DNA from: Leptobrachium leishanense
Lineage: Eukaryota > Chordata > Amphibia > Anura > Megophryidae
Direction: 5' to 3'
Assembly: GCA_009667805.1 (NCBI GenBank)
Contig: RXON01001491.1
Coordinates: forward strand, 19,738 to 83,737
Length of the DNA stretch: 64,000 nucleotides
The notes under the pieces: generated by a model
Told to the model about the DNA's origin: nothing
Seen by the model: the letters and a program-made list of their open reading frames with translations, nothing else
Database searches by the model: none
In this document: positions 21,258 through 33,082 of the stretch, piece by piece
Position numbering within the stretch: position 1 is the first letter of the stretch
Layout of the letters: each line of letters opens with the position of its first letter
Program-made: the position numbers and the translations under genes

Positions 21258-23808
21258 CACACAGAGAACGCCGGGCCCTCCACACAAAGAGAACGCCGGG
21301 CCCTCCACACAAAGAGAACGCCGGCCCTCCACACACAGAGAACGCCGTGCCTCCACACAAAGAGAACGCCGGGCCTCTCACACAAAAAGAACGCCGTGCC
21401 CTCCACACACAGAGAACGCCGTGCCCTCCACACACAGAGAATGCCGTGCCCTCCACACACAGAGAACGCCGTGCCCTCCACACACAGAGAACGCCGGCCC
21501 TCCACACACAGAGAACGCCGGGCCCTCCACACACAGAGAATGCCGTGCCCTCCACACACAGAGAACGCCGTGCCCTCCACACACAGAGAACGCCGGGCCC
21601 TCCACACACACAGGAACACTGTGCCCTCCACACACAGAGAACACCGGCCCCTCCAACACAGAGAACGCCGTGCCCTCCACACACAGAGAACGCCGTGCCC
21701 TCCACACACAGAGAACGCCGGGCCCTCCACACACAGAGAACACTGTGCCCTCCACACACAGAGAACGCTGTTGCCCTCCACACACAGAGAACGCCGTGCC
21801 CTCCACACACAGAGAACGCCGTGCTCTCCACACACAGAGAACGCCGGGCCCTCCACACACAGAGAACACTGTGCCCTCCACACACAGAGAACACTGTGCC
21901 CTCCACACACAGAGAACGCTGTGCCCTCCACACACAGAGAACGCCGTGCCCTCCACACACAGAGAACGCCGTGCTCTTCCACACACAGAGAACGCCGGGC
22001 CCTCCACACACAGAGAACACTGTGCCCTCCACACACAGAGAACGCCGTGCCCTCCACACACAGAGAACGCCGGGCCCTCCACACACAGAGAACGCCGGGC
22101 CCTCCACACACAGAGAACACTGTGCCCTCCACACACAGAGAACGCCGTGCCATCCACACACAGAGAACGCCGTGCCCTCCACACACAGAGAACGCCGGGC
22201 CCTCCACACACAGAGAACGCCGTGCTCTCCACACACAGAGAACGCCGGGCCCTCCACACACAGAGAACACTGTGCCCTCCACACACAGAGAACACTGTGC
22301 CCTCCACACACAGAGAACGCCGTGCCATCCACACACAGAGAACGCCGTGCCCTCCACACACAGAGAACGCCGGGCCCTCCACACAAGAGAACGCCGGGCC
22401 CTCCACACAGAGAACGCCGGGCCCTCCACACACAGAGAACGCCGGGCCCTCCACACACAGAGAACTCTGTGCCCTCCACACACAGAGAACGCCGTGCCAT
22501 CCACACAGAGAACGCCGTGCCCTCACACACACAGAGAACGCCGTGCCCTCCACACACAGAGAACGCCGGCCCTCCACACACAGAGAACGCGGGCCCTCCA
22601 CACACAGAGAACGCCGTGCCCTCCACACACAAGAGAACGCCGGGCCCTCCACACACAGAGAACGCCGGGCCCTCCACACACAGAGAACGCCGTGCCATCC
22701 ACACACAGAGAACGCCGTGCCCTCCACACACAGAGAACGCCGGGCCCTCCACACACAGAGAACGCCGGGCCCTCCACACACAGAGAACGCCGTGCCCTCC
22801 ACACACAGAGAACGCCGGGCCCTCCACACACAGAGAACGCCGTGCCCTCCACACACAGAGAATGCCGTGCCCTCCACACACAGAGAACGCCGTGCCCTCC
22901 ACACACAGAGAACGCCGTGCCCTCCACACACAGAGAACGCCGTGCCCTCCACACAAAGAGAACGCCGGGCCCTCCACACACAGAGAACGCCGTGCCCTCC
23001 ACACACAAGAGAACGCCGGCCCTCCACACAAAGAGAACGCCGTGCCCTCCACACACAGAGAACGCCGGGCCCTCCACACACAGAGAACTCTGTGCCCTCC
23101 ACACACAGAGAACGCCGTGCCATCCACACAGAAGAACGCCGTGCCCTCACACACAGAGAACGCCGTGCCCTCCACACACAGAGAACGCCGGGCCCTCCAC
23201 ACACAGAGAACGCCGGGCCCTCCACAACAGAGAACGCCGTGCCCTCCACACACAGAGAACGCCGGGCCCTCCACACACAGAGAACGCCGGGCCCTCCACA
23301 CACAGAGAACGCCGTGCCCTCCACACACAGAGAACGCCGGGCCCTCCACACACAGAGAACGCCGTGCCCTCCACACACAGAGAACGCCGGGCCCTCCACA
23401 CAAAGAGAACGCCGTGCCCTCCACACACAGAGAACGCCGGGCCCTCCACACACAGAGAACTCTGTGCCCTCCACACACAGAGAACGCCGTGCCATCCACA
23501 CACAGAGAACGCCGTGCCCTCCACACACAGAGAACGCCGTGCCCTCCACACACAGAGAACGCCGGGCCCTCCACACAGAGAACGCCGGGCCCTCCACACA
23601 CAGAGAACGCCGTGCCCTCCACACACAAGAACGCCGGGCCCTCCACACACAGAGAACGCCGTGCCCTCCACACACAGAGAATGCCGTGCCCTCCACACAC
23701 AGAGAACGCCGTGCCCTCCACACACAGAGAACGCCGTGCCCTCCACACACAGAGAACGCCGTGCCCTCCACACACAGAGAACGCCGTGCTCTCCACACAT
23801 ACAGAGAA
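21258..23808. repeat. 25-bp minisatellite, right block (ACAGAG type)
   Basis: About 100 units of the same repeat as the left block but with ACAGAG in nearly every unit. The few units next to the LTR (about 21258-21400) still include the left-type AAAGAG form. Variants GCCGTG/GCCGGG alternate, and a longer motif of about a dozen units seems to recur (for example around 22380-22520 and 23080-23150, each with AACTCTGTG units). Confidence 0.95.
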
Positions 23809-24110
23809 CGCCGGATCCAGGGATTCAGAGAATCACGAGGGGCAAAATGGTCATTCTCTTTCTGGTCGCTCCGGGTCAGCGCCGCAAACAGCGGCTGAGA
23901 CATGGTCACTGGATTACGGGATGCGCACCATGACTGGTCCAGCCAGAGTCCCCGTGTACAGAGTATAATAGCGCGAGGCAGAGCTGGGCAGGCAGGGAGG
24001 GAGCCTGGACTGGAGTAACAGGGGCAAAGGGAGCTGCAGCTCCAGCCCCAAACTCAGAATAACCAGAGATAAATTATCTTCCTGTCAGTTTCCATCGATA
24101 CAATGAGTTT
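23809..24110. other. No gene; unique segment after the array
   Basis: Contains GAGTATAATAGCGCGAGGCAG near 23955, a loose TATA-like word in a GC-rich context, but no downstream coding sequence I can recognise. Confidence 0.3.
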
Positions 24111-24140
24111 AACAGGGATGGACACTGGAACAATGGAGAT

Positions 24141-24188
24141 ATATGTGTGTGTGTGTGTATATGTATGTATATATATATTATATATATG

Positions 24189-24235
<47 letters not shown>
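24141..24235. repeat. TG/TA microsatellite
   Basis: Short (TG)n followed by long (TA)n with TATG interruptions. Confidence 0.9.
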
Positions 24236-24238
<3 letters not shown>

Positions 24239-24384
24239 AATGGGGCACTGGAACAATGGAAAGTGAGAAGATTATGGTAAAGGCAACAACCTGCTGCTCC
24301 AGGCCCTTCATGTCTTTCATCTCTGCAGGGTGCAGGGTTATACAGTGGTAGTAGGTGCAGAGTAATATAAGGTTAACATGGTGC

Positions 24385-24705
24385 CAAGATATGCAGTTTC
24401 AGGGCAGGAGGGCAGAGCCAGAAAGGTTCAGGGCAGAGCAGGAGCAGGGGGCAGAGCCAGAGAGGGTCAGGGCAGGAGAGCAGAGCATGAGAGGGTCAGG
24501 GTGGGAGGGCAGAGCAGGAACAGCGGAGCAGAGCCCTGAGAGGGTCAGGGCAGAAGAGCAGAGCACGAGAGGGTCAGGGTGGAAGGGCAGAGCCAGAGAG
24601 GGTCGGGCAGGAGGAGCAGAGCTGGAGAGAGTTGGGGCAGCGGGAGCAGGGTTGGAGCATCGGGGCAGCGGGAGCAGAGTTGGAGAGGGTCAGGGCAGGA
24701 AGAGC
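24385..24705. repeat. Degenerate purine-rich tandem repeat
   Basis: Irregular units around GAGAGGGTCAGGGCAGGAG and GAGCAGAGC, of variable length. Open frames across it are artefacts of composition. Confidence 0.75.
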
Positions 24706-25237
24706 GGAGTCTATCGTCCGCGCGGGAGATTTGGGAATTACCTTTCTGAGCCCAGACCTTCACAAAAACATTCAAGAACAAACACAATCAGGTTTGATGT
24801 TTGGTTTTTTTCGTATTAAGATTTTTTTTTCTTCTTTAGAGTCTTTCCTCGGCAAGCGAATTTCTGAGCATGAGGCGTCAAAGCCGCACGTTACAGAACC
24901 CGGGTGTGTGAGGGAGAAAACCTGGTGGAATGTGAAGATTTCGGGGGGTCTCTGCTTCACTTCCCCCATTCTGATACAACAGAGAAGATTCACACAATTT
25001 CTGTCAAAGAATATTTGGAAATTCCAGAGAAAAGAAAAAAGACAGACTTCCTGCGCGGCTTGAAATGGTGCAAACATGTTTTACTAGGATCACACAGATA
25101 GCAAACGTTTCGGGGACGCAGCCCCTTCTTCAGTGCACAGTGCCCTTAATACAACAATAGAAAATACACCTTCTATACTTACATAAACATAAGGAAAAGG
25201 CAGAACAGACATACTCCGGCACACATGGAAAAAAATA
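24706..25237. other. No gene; contains hammerhead-like core on the minus strand
   Basis: No recognised protein. A hairpin motif of interest is at 25101-25140 (separate entry). Confidence 0.35.
25101..25140 (-). ncRNA. Hammerhead-like ribozyme core motif (candidate)
   Basis: On the minus strand CTGAAGA (25127-25133), a GGGG...CCCC hairpin, and GAAA (25108-25111) match the conserved hammerhead arrangement CUGANGA, stem II, GAAA. Hammerhead motifs are known in Penelope-like retroelements of vertebrates including frogs. Stems I and III and the cleavage site are not convincingly formed by the flanks I can see, so catalysis is unproven. Confidence 0.35.
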
Positions 25238-25419
25238 CAGGGTTATTCAGAGAGCGGTGAAAAGCAGGAGAATGACTGGAGAATGGAAAATTCTAGGTCA
25301 AAATAGCCGATTTGGAAAGTGAGATAAATGGGAGAATGTTTCTGGTTTGGATATTTTTACCTAGAATTTTCCATTCTCCAGTCAATCTCCTGCTTTTCAC
25401 CGCTCTCCAAATAACCCTG
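25238..25419. mobile_element. 182-bp palindromic MITE, copy 1
   Basis: The two halves are inverted copies over most of the length: CAGGGTTATTCAGAGAGCGG at one end and its near-complement at the other. The same 182-bp element is at 47038-47219. Flanking trinucleotides are ATA and TTA, not an exact duplication. Confidence 0.85.
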
Positions 25420-26108
25420 TTAGTGTATGACAGCGTATGACAAGAATATTTCGAAATTCCTCCCAATCATACTCCAAATCTATAAATCAGCAAAAGCGTA
25501 AATTATGCATATGAGATTTAACTAACACCTCATATCACACACCAAGTCACACACACACATGTCACAGAGCTGACATCTGGGTCTCCTCAGAGAGCCACAA
25601 GGAACTAACTCTGCTCCAATTTTAAAGACCATTTTTTCCTTTCTCTCGGTTTTGCATTTATATACTGTATGAACAATCTCTGTATGTTATTACTCATGTG
25701 GTTTTATGACATGTGGTGTATTTAAAATGTATCCTTTATTGTGTGAGTGTAGATTCAGATGTAGAAAAGTGTATGTATGTGATTTGCTCCAGTCTCCATT
25801 TTGTCCAGCTTACCATCCTTGCTGTATCCTCCATCTTGGGGCCATGCGATCCTTTGTCCTTGGGACCACACGTCATCCCCAAGATGGAGGATACAGCAAG
25901 CCAGCTGATTGTAGGCTTTTCCAAGACCTCATCTGTCTAATCCTCTGGACAATGGGGGAGCCTGAAAGGGCAAAATGGAGGATACAGCAAGTCAGCTGAT
26001 TGGAGGTTTTTCCAACACCTCATCTGCCTAAACCCCTGGACAATGGGGGAGCCTGAAAGGGACCTGATAGGGCCCAGGAGGCTGGGAAAGGAGCCAATCA
26101 GTACTGGT
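25420..26108. other. No gene; contains a 95-bp tandem duplication
   Basis: About 25881-25973 and 25974-26060 are two similar copies starting AGATGGAGGATACAGCAAG and ending CAATGGGGGAGCCTGAAAGG. An inverted GGAGGATACAGCAAG sequence also precedes them near 25820, so the segment can fold. Confidence 0.55.
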
Positions 26109-26632
26109 TGCAATACTATAACTTTAAACAAACATAGCAATTTTCCTATTATAACTACCATATATGAAATTCAAAATAGTCTGTCACTTCTTGCTCATAT
26201 ATCAAAAATGGACGCTGTGCTACACTGATCAGAGGAGACAATAAAACCAACCACACCAGGATATGGCCATTTCACTTCTAAATATCAAGATGATAGTCAG
26301 AACAGTTTATTATTTCAACATCCAATAGAAACGTTTGTTGTAGAAAAGAGGTTCCTATCCACCGCACATAGGAATGTGATATAACAACCAATCAGAGAAG
26401 ATCCATTTCTACATCAGACATCACATAGATTTTGCAGGCATTTCTAAAAGTTAACACAGGATATCTATTTTAATCAACTCACTGGCCAGCCTCAAGAGGA
26501 AACGAAGCCGAACAGACATTGCACTGGGACGAGAAGGGGGGAAACCACAGTCCTGCATTAAAACAGGCTGTTATAAATCATAATTGAATTACAGAATATT
26601 TATATATTTATACAGAAAATTAAAATCTAACA
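26109..26632 (-). mobile_element. LTR copy related to 39963-40581, minus strand
   Basis: Over most of its length it is the reverse complement of the solo LTR at 39963-40581 (shared words include TTAACACAGGATATCTATTT and CATATAGATTT-like segments), starting TG and ending CA. No 5-bp duplication is visible. On the minus strand the sequence just before it (CAAAGGAAAGAAT) is purine-rich like a polypurine tract, so it may be a 3' LTR whose internal region lies at 26633 onward. Confidence 0.6.
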
Positions 26633-29423
26633 ATTCTTTCCTTTGATCACATATCACCTGTGATCATCTAAAAGATAAACCAAACTTAGCCAATTAAACT
26701 AATTATACCTGGGGCTACAGTGTCCTCGCCTAATACCTTTAGATCATTCTAAATGCTCAGAGGGAAAGAAAAAAATCTGGTAATAATTAATTACTCCTAA
26801 AATACCTCACTACCTTTACGATGTACGAAAGGGATTCCTCAAGGAGACCCTTTATGAGCATAAAAAACACTTATCTATCTAGATTCACTCTTCCAGCGAA
26901 CCACACTTGGAGCCTGGGTCAAATACCTAATCTAGACATTAAATAACTATTTATTGCCATTTCCCAAAATATAATTCACCGAACAAGAAAAATATAATAA
27001 CTTGAATGTAAAAGTTAATTTATCTAATAATCAGCATGAGTCAGATCTATATCTGTGTGTTTTCAAATGTTCAGCTTCACTCCACAAAACGCATACACAC
27101 CTGCATTCACGCACACTCTCAAGAAATACATTCTCATTTTCCCAAATCCAATCCTTTCTCACACTTATCTAGGGAATTAAATAAAAAAAAATAATATCTC
27201 ATAATCTAATACCGTAGTCCAAAGTGCGAGATCAAGGTTTGGTCTTTTTCAAAATCCCAGCTTGAGACGCATAATCATTGAATGTCATCAGAGTTCCCAC
27301 CATAGGGACTCCTGAACAAGCTGTCTCTTTGCGCTGGTTGCTTTTTACCTTTGACCTTGACACAAAATGTCCATGATTCGTTCCATATGCAGTCATTGTG
27401 ACTGTCAGATTTCTTGTGATGATGAAGATGTGATACGGTTTTAGTAAAAAATAAAGAAATAAAAAATATGGTATACCCACTAATCATATAAACATTCATT
27501 CATTGTCACTCTCAAGTGCTCGAAAACAATAAAATGTTAATTTACACAAGAAGAGACACAGATAATACATTTTAAAATTTCCCCACAAAGCCTATGGGCC
27601 TCACGCAACAAAAAAAAGAAAATCATATTACTTCTGACTCATTGCATTAGAGAAAAATATATATACGCAACTTTGGCTCAAAAGGGAAATAGCCGAAGTG
27701 CATACTCCACCCATTTTAATATTTATCAACAAATAATTTATTGATATCTTATCCATTCTTGTTTGGTGTTTTGAAACAAACCTGGTGTTTATAAAACACA
27801 CCGATCCCAATAAAATAAAATAAAAAACAACTTTAATTTTACCGAATTAATTTTACCTAATTAAAACTTTCCTACAATCATTTAGACCTGAATTAAACTA
27901 TATTCCATATACCACTAAATATGTCATGAAATGGGTTTATGCAAATGCATTAAATTATATGTTCCTAAATACATTAATTAACTCTAATTTTAATTGGATG
28001 TGATCTCCAATAATCCTAAATGTGTCAGGGAAGTTGAACAGTATTGATTGTAACCAAACAACAAAAATAATTAAATATAAAATAATAAAAGATACAGAAT
28101 AATTATCACTTGGACAACACAATAATCCATCAACATATAAAAATACATTATTTTCTTCTTTCTTTGTCTTCTGATCTTATTGGTTCAAAATATAACTGTT
28201 TTGTGAAACTGATGTCAGTAATTGATGTGTCTTAAGGTTTATTTCCAAATCAATGACCTTCTTTAATCGCATGAGTTATCGATGAGTTATTGATAAAAAT
28301 TCTTCTTTCTTTATATTATTTAAAATGAAATACAACTCCTTTTGTTAGAATGTTTTATTGCCTGGTGTCTGATAATTCCTTCTTGTTATCCGTTGAATGT
28401 AACATTGCAATGTGAAATGATAATGTGTGTTTGAGTAAATTTCCTTAAATTCCAATAGCTATATCGATATTGGTATCAAATAATCTTCCATCTAGCTTGA
28501 TCAGCATCAGTTGCAATATATACGTTGGCATGCGTAGGTAATGGTCACCTAAATCAAAAAAACTTGGAAAAAAATATTAATAACCTGTGAAAGTTTAATT
28601 AAAATTACATGGATAAAATACTTTAAAGAAACCAAGAATCCATTTTGAAAAATGCACCAAATTTGGACACAAAGAAAAGAGGAGGGGTCATGAGAGAGAC
28701 AAAATGGAGGGGGCTAGGAGAAGAATGTGAAAAACCTTTTTTTTTACTTTTGCAATGATCACCATTTTTCCTTAAATTCTCTTGTATATTCAAATTAAAA
28801 ACACATAACACAATATCATAAACTGGGAAAGAAAAAAACATACAGAAGGGCATGTTAAAAATTGAGACTAAAGATAATTATCAATTATTTATATACACAG
28901 ATCCCCAATTAGCAATATGACCAAATTAATCAAATGTTTTCTAAAGGAAACCAAAACCTTCTATTCCCACTTATCACCTGAATACCCAATAAATCTGCCT
29001 GATCTCCTTTCCCTCTTATCTCTTCTAGGTACTAACATGCATACTTTAACATTCCTTCGTACAGCGCTACAAAACCTGTAGGCGCTTTCCACATAAACTT
29101 TAATTTTAATGGTTCAATATCACTCTATCCTTTTAGATTGTAAGCTCTTAATACAGTAGGCAAAGAGGTCCTGTTTATGATGAACCTATATATATATTCC
29201 ATTGTACAGGATACAGAACCTGTAAATGACCTCAGTCAGCCATTTTGCCAATTATTTAATAGGAGGACTCAAATATTAGTACCATCATTATGTCTTTAAT
29301 AGAGATTATCACTCGCCCAGCAACAAAGAAGACTACACAGGCATACACATCCCTTATGAAAAAAAAATAACATATTAAGGTGTGGCCAATCCTTTGTGCT
29401 GGACTCAAATAAAGAGTGAATAA
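26633..29423. other. No gene recognised; A/T-rich
   Basis: Nearly 2.8 kb of A/T-rich sequence with only short frames, none with a recognisable domain. It could hold decayed internal sequence of the LTR element at 26109. A single copy of the L2-type 3' word TTAGATTGTAAGCTCTT is at about 29136-29152. Confidence 0.4.
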
Positions 29424-30062
29424 ATGAGCTGGGGCATTATCCATGAGCTGGGGCAGTAAATCCATGAGCTGGGGCAGTATATCCATGTGCTGGGGCAGTA
29501 TATCCATGAGAGGAGCTGGGGCAAAATCCTTGAGAGGAGCTGGGGCAGTATATCCATGAGAGGAGCTGGGGCATATCCATGAGAGGAGCTGGGGCATATC
29601 CATGAGAGGAGCTGGGGCAGTATATCCATTAGAGGAGCTGGGGCAGTATATCCATGAGAGGAGCTGGGGGCATATCCATGAGAGGAGCTGGGGGCATATC
29701 CATGAGAGGAGCTGGGGCAGTATATCCATGAGAGGAGCTGGGGCAGTATATCCATGAGAGGAGCTGGGGCAAAATATCCATGAGAGGAGCTGGGGCAGTA
29801 TATCCATGAGAGGAGCTGGGGCGATATCCATGAGAGGAGCTGGGGGCATATCCATGAGAGGAACTGGGGCAATATCCATGAGAGCTGCTGGGGCATATCC
29901 ATGAGAGCTCTGGGGCATATCCATGAAAGCTGCTGGGGCATATCCATGAGAGCTCCTGGGGCAGTATCCACGTGTCCTGGGGGCAGTATCCATGTGTGCT
30001 AGGGGCAGTATCCACGTGTGCTTGGGGCAGTATCCATGTGTGCTGGGGGCATTTCCATGTGT
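29424..30062. repeat. 26-bp minisatellite of the GAGCTGGGGCA family
   Basis: About 25 units such as GAGGAGCTGGGGCAGTATAT plus CCATGA. Units vary in length. It shares the core GAGCTGGGGCA...ATCCATG with 2467-3345 and 31598-33005. Confidence 0.88.
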
Positions 30063-30256
30063 ATCCATGTGCATATGAGAGAGCTCCACAGCAATAAACC
30101 TCACAGTAATGTGCGCTGTGTGTATGAGCATTCAGTGTTATATGGGAGTACTGATTTAGGAGTAAGAGTAGTTAAAAAAAATCTGTAAAACTCGGGGGAG
30201 GGGGGGTGACACCATAAGTCACCGCACCGGGTGACACCAACCCTAGTGACGCCACT
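30063..30256 (-). mobile_element. hAT-like terminus attached to the minisatellite
   Basis: Read on the minus strand from 30256 it begins CAGTGGCGTCACTAGGGTTG and continues GTGTCACCCGGTGCG, as at 10121-10160. It joins AGAGCTCCACAGCAATAAA at about 30090, homologous to 10270 and to the tandem units at 57444-57735. The opposite terminus beyond the minisatellite was not found, so the element looks truncated near 29424. Confidence 0.65.
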
Positions 30257-31200
30257 GGTGCTGAGCACCTTATACAGAGAGCAACTTATACAGAGCGCTG
30301 TATACACAGAACACAAAATACAGAGACCATTATTTAAGCTTTGGGTACGAATGGTCATCCTACTAATAACTTTTCTGAGGATTCTAAGATATTCATACAT
30401 TTAAAACTGTAATAGCAGTGAGGGAGGCAGAGACAGGAGACTATCATTCACTAATTACCATAAGAAAAAACTGTCTTTTAAACTTCAAAGCAAATTTAAG
30501 CCCTGATCAAATACACCACATGATCCAATATACCACATAAATGGCACATTCCATGATACAGACTAGATGACAGAGAAGTTAGAGGCAACAGATCGGGTTT
30601 GGAGGCATTAAAACTAGATAGAGAAAGAGAGTTGAGGCATAGAGTTCAGGATCACATTATACATGTAATAGAACACAAAATACTTACCTGAGCATGCAAT
30701 CCTACTTCTGACACCATTCTGTAAGGTCTGAAAAGCTCTCCTTTCCCATCTCCGGTATCCGCATGTCCCCCCCATCTCCGTTACCGGTCAGGATTTGCTG
30801 TACCCAGGCATCGACGAGCACGCGTTGGTGCAAAATGAGACACAGACAACATGCTATGTCCTTCAAACTGAAATGTATTCATCAACAGTCAGGAGTATAT
30901 ATGCCTTTACATACAAAATGGAGGAGGAGGAATGATGTTATAACCAATCAGAGACTACCACGTGTACATGTGATACGTGTCACCTTATATGGTAAGGTGC
31001 TGCAATGTCATTAAGCAGGTTTTAAGGAATTTGCCTCAGGGGTATAGTCAGGTGGGGTCTCCCATACAGCAGAGCGGGATTTAAGAGGCACAAGAGGGGG
31101 TTGGGACAGATGGCCTGAGGACAGTTGGGGAAGAGGCAAGCAATGAATTGCATATTTCAATTACTTATAATTTTGGATATAAAATCCCTTACACATATCA
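30257..31200. other. No gene recognised
   Basis: No coding support. TGTAAGGTCTGAAAAGCTC near 30720 might begin an LTR, but no partner or duplication was seen. Confidence 0.35.
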
Positions 31201-31297
31201 CACTCACACAGTGGCGTAGCGTGGGGGGGGCTGGGGGGGCCGTGGCCACGGGCGCAGTTTTGTTAGGGGCGCATTTGCGCCCCTAAAACTGGCCCGC

Positions 31298-31587
31298 GGG
31301 TTGAGGGGACCCAGAAGATGCCGGCAGCGGGAGTGCCTGCCCGCCGCCCGGTCCTGAACAGGTCATTCCTGTTCTTGAAGGGGATGCGGCTGCGTGCAGG
31401 CGCAGCCGGTCACGTGGTCCAGCTAATCAGGTGGTACTGAGTCTCTGTACCACCTGATTAGCCGGACCACGTGACCTCCGCACACCTGCACGCAGCCGCC
31501 TCCCCTTCAAGAACAGGACGGACTGTTCAGGACCGGGCGGCGGGCAGGCACTCCCGCTGCCCGGCATCTTCTGGGTCCCCTCAACCC
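31298..31587. repeat. Palindrome inside hAT-like element
   Basis: Arms of about 140 bp run from GGGTTGAGGGGACCCAGAAG to its complement with a small central spacer near 31440-31450 and a few mismatches. Its position, directly before the minisatellite, parallels 2233-2466. Confidence 0.85.
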
Positions 31588-31597
31588 CTGCCGGAGC

Positions 31598-33005
31598 AAT
31601 ATCCAGGTGAGAGCTGGGGCAAATACATGTGTAAACTGGGGGGCAAATACATGAGCTGGGGCAAATACATGTGTAAGCTGGGGGGCAAATACATGTGAGA
31701 GCTGGGGCAAATCCATGAGCTGGGGCAATATCCATGAGAGAGCTGAGGCAAATCCATGAGCTGGGGGCAAATCCATGAGCTGGGGCAAATCCATGAGAGA
31801 GCTGAGGCAAATCCATGAGCTGGGGCAAATACATGTGTAAGCTGGGGGGCAAATACATGTGAGAGCTGGGGCAAATCCATGAGCTGGGGCAATATCCATG
31901 AGAGAGCTGAGGCAAATCCATGAGCTGGGGGCAAATCCATGAGCTGGGGGCAAATCCATGAGCTGGGGCAAATCCATGAGTGAGCTGGGGCAAATCCATG
32001 TGTGAGCTGGGGCAATCCATGTGTGAGCTGGCAAATCCATGAGCTGGGGCAAATCCATGAGCTGGGGCAAATCCATGAGAGAGCTGGGGCAAATCCATGA
32101 GCTGGGGCAAATCCATGAGAGAGCTGAGGCAAATCCATGAGCTGGGGCAAATCCATGTGTGAGCTGGGGCAAATCCATGTGTGAGCTGGGGCAAATCCAT
32201 GAGCTGGGGCAAATCCATGAGAGAGCTGGGGCAAATCCATGAGCTGGGGCAAATCCATGAGCTGGGGCAAATCCATGAGAGAGCTGGGGCAAATCCATGA
32301 GCTGGGGCAAATCCCATGAGCTGGGGCAAATCCATGTGTGAGCTGGGGCAAATCCATGAGCTGGGGCAAATCCATGAGCTGGGGCAAATCCATGAGAGAG
32401 CTGGGGCAAATCCATGAGCTGGGGCAAATCCATGAGAGAGCTGGGGCAAATCCATGAGCTGGGGCAAATCCATGAGCTGGGGCAAATCCATGAGAGAGCT
32501 GGGGCAAATCCATGAGCTGGGGCAAATCCATGAGAGAGCTGGGGCAAATTCATGAGCTGGGGCAAATCCATGAGAGAGCTGGGCAAATCCATGAGCTGGG
32601 GCAAATCCATGAGAGAGCTGGGGTAAATCATGTGTGAGCTGGGGCAAATCCCATGAGCTGGGGCAAATCCATGTGAGAGCTGGGGCAAATCCATGTGAGA
32701 GCTGGGGCAAATCCATGTGTGAGCTGGGGCAAATCCATGTGAGAGCTGGGGCAAATCCCATGAGCTGGGGCAATATCCATGTGTGAGCTGGGCAATATCC
32801 ATGTGTGAGCTGGGGCAAATCCATGTGAGAGCTGGGGCAGTAGCCATGTGTGAGCTGGGGCAATATCCATGTGTGAGCTGGGGCAATATCCATGTGAGAG
32901 CTACGGCAATATCCATGTGAGAGCTGGGGCAATATCCATGTGTGAGCTGGGGCAATATCCATGTGTGAGCTGGGGCAATATCCATGTGAGAGCTGGGGCA
33001 ATATC
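31598..33005. repeat. 18/22-bp minisatellite, GAGCTGGGGCAAATCCATG
   Basis: Roughly 70 units of 18 bp (ATGAGCTGGGGCAAATCC) or 22 bp (with an extra AGAG or TGTG). The short and long forms alternate in runs. The long open frames on the minus strand are artefacts. Confidence 0.93.
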
Positions 33006-33082
33006 GATAACGTGTCCACAGGTTGGGGGGGCGTACAATTCTTGGCTGGCCCCGGGCGCTGACAATCCACGCTACGCCACTG

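Larger units (their letters stand above)
31209..33082. mobile_element. hAT-like non-autonomous element with palindrome and minisatellite
   Basis: Terminal inverted repeats CAGTGGCGTAGCGTGG at both ends; 8-bp flanks CACTCACA (31201-31208) and CACCCACA (33083-33090) match at seven of eight positions, as expected of hAT. Inside are a small hairpin at 31261-31288, an imperfect 290-bp palindrome, and 1.4 kb of minisatellite. No transposase. The palindrome word GTGGTACTGAGTCTCTG resembles 57890-57915 in the hAT-like element 56691-58850. Confidence 0.88.

Noticed and set aside
21196..23968. Very long open frames (over 800 codons) on both strands
   Set aside because: They lie wholly in the 25-bp array. 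A unit length not divisible by three cycles through all frames, and the unit lacks stops in most frames on both strands; the predicted peptides are low-complexity.
24355..24819. 154-codon frame rich in Glu, Arg and Gly
   Set aside because: Composition follows the degenerate purine-rich tandem repeat; no domain.
30257..31200. Possible LTR starting near 30720
   Set aside because: Only a TGTAAGG start was seen, without an end, a duplication or a second copy.
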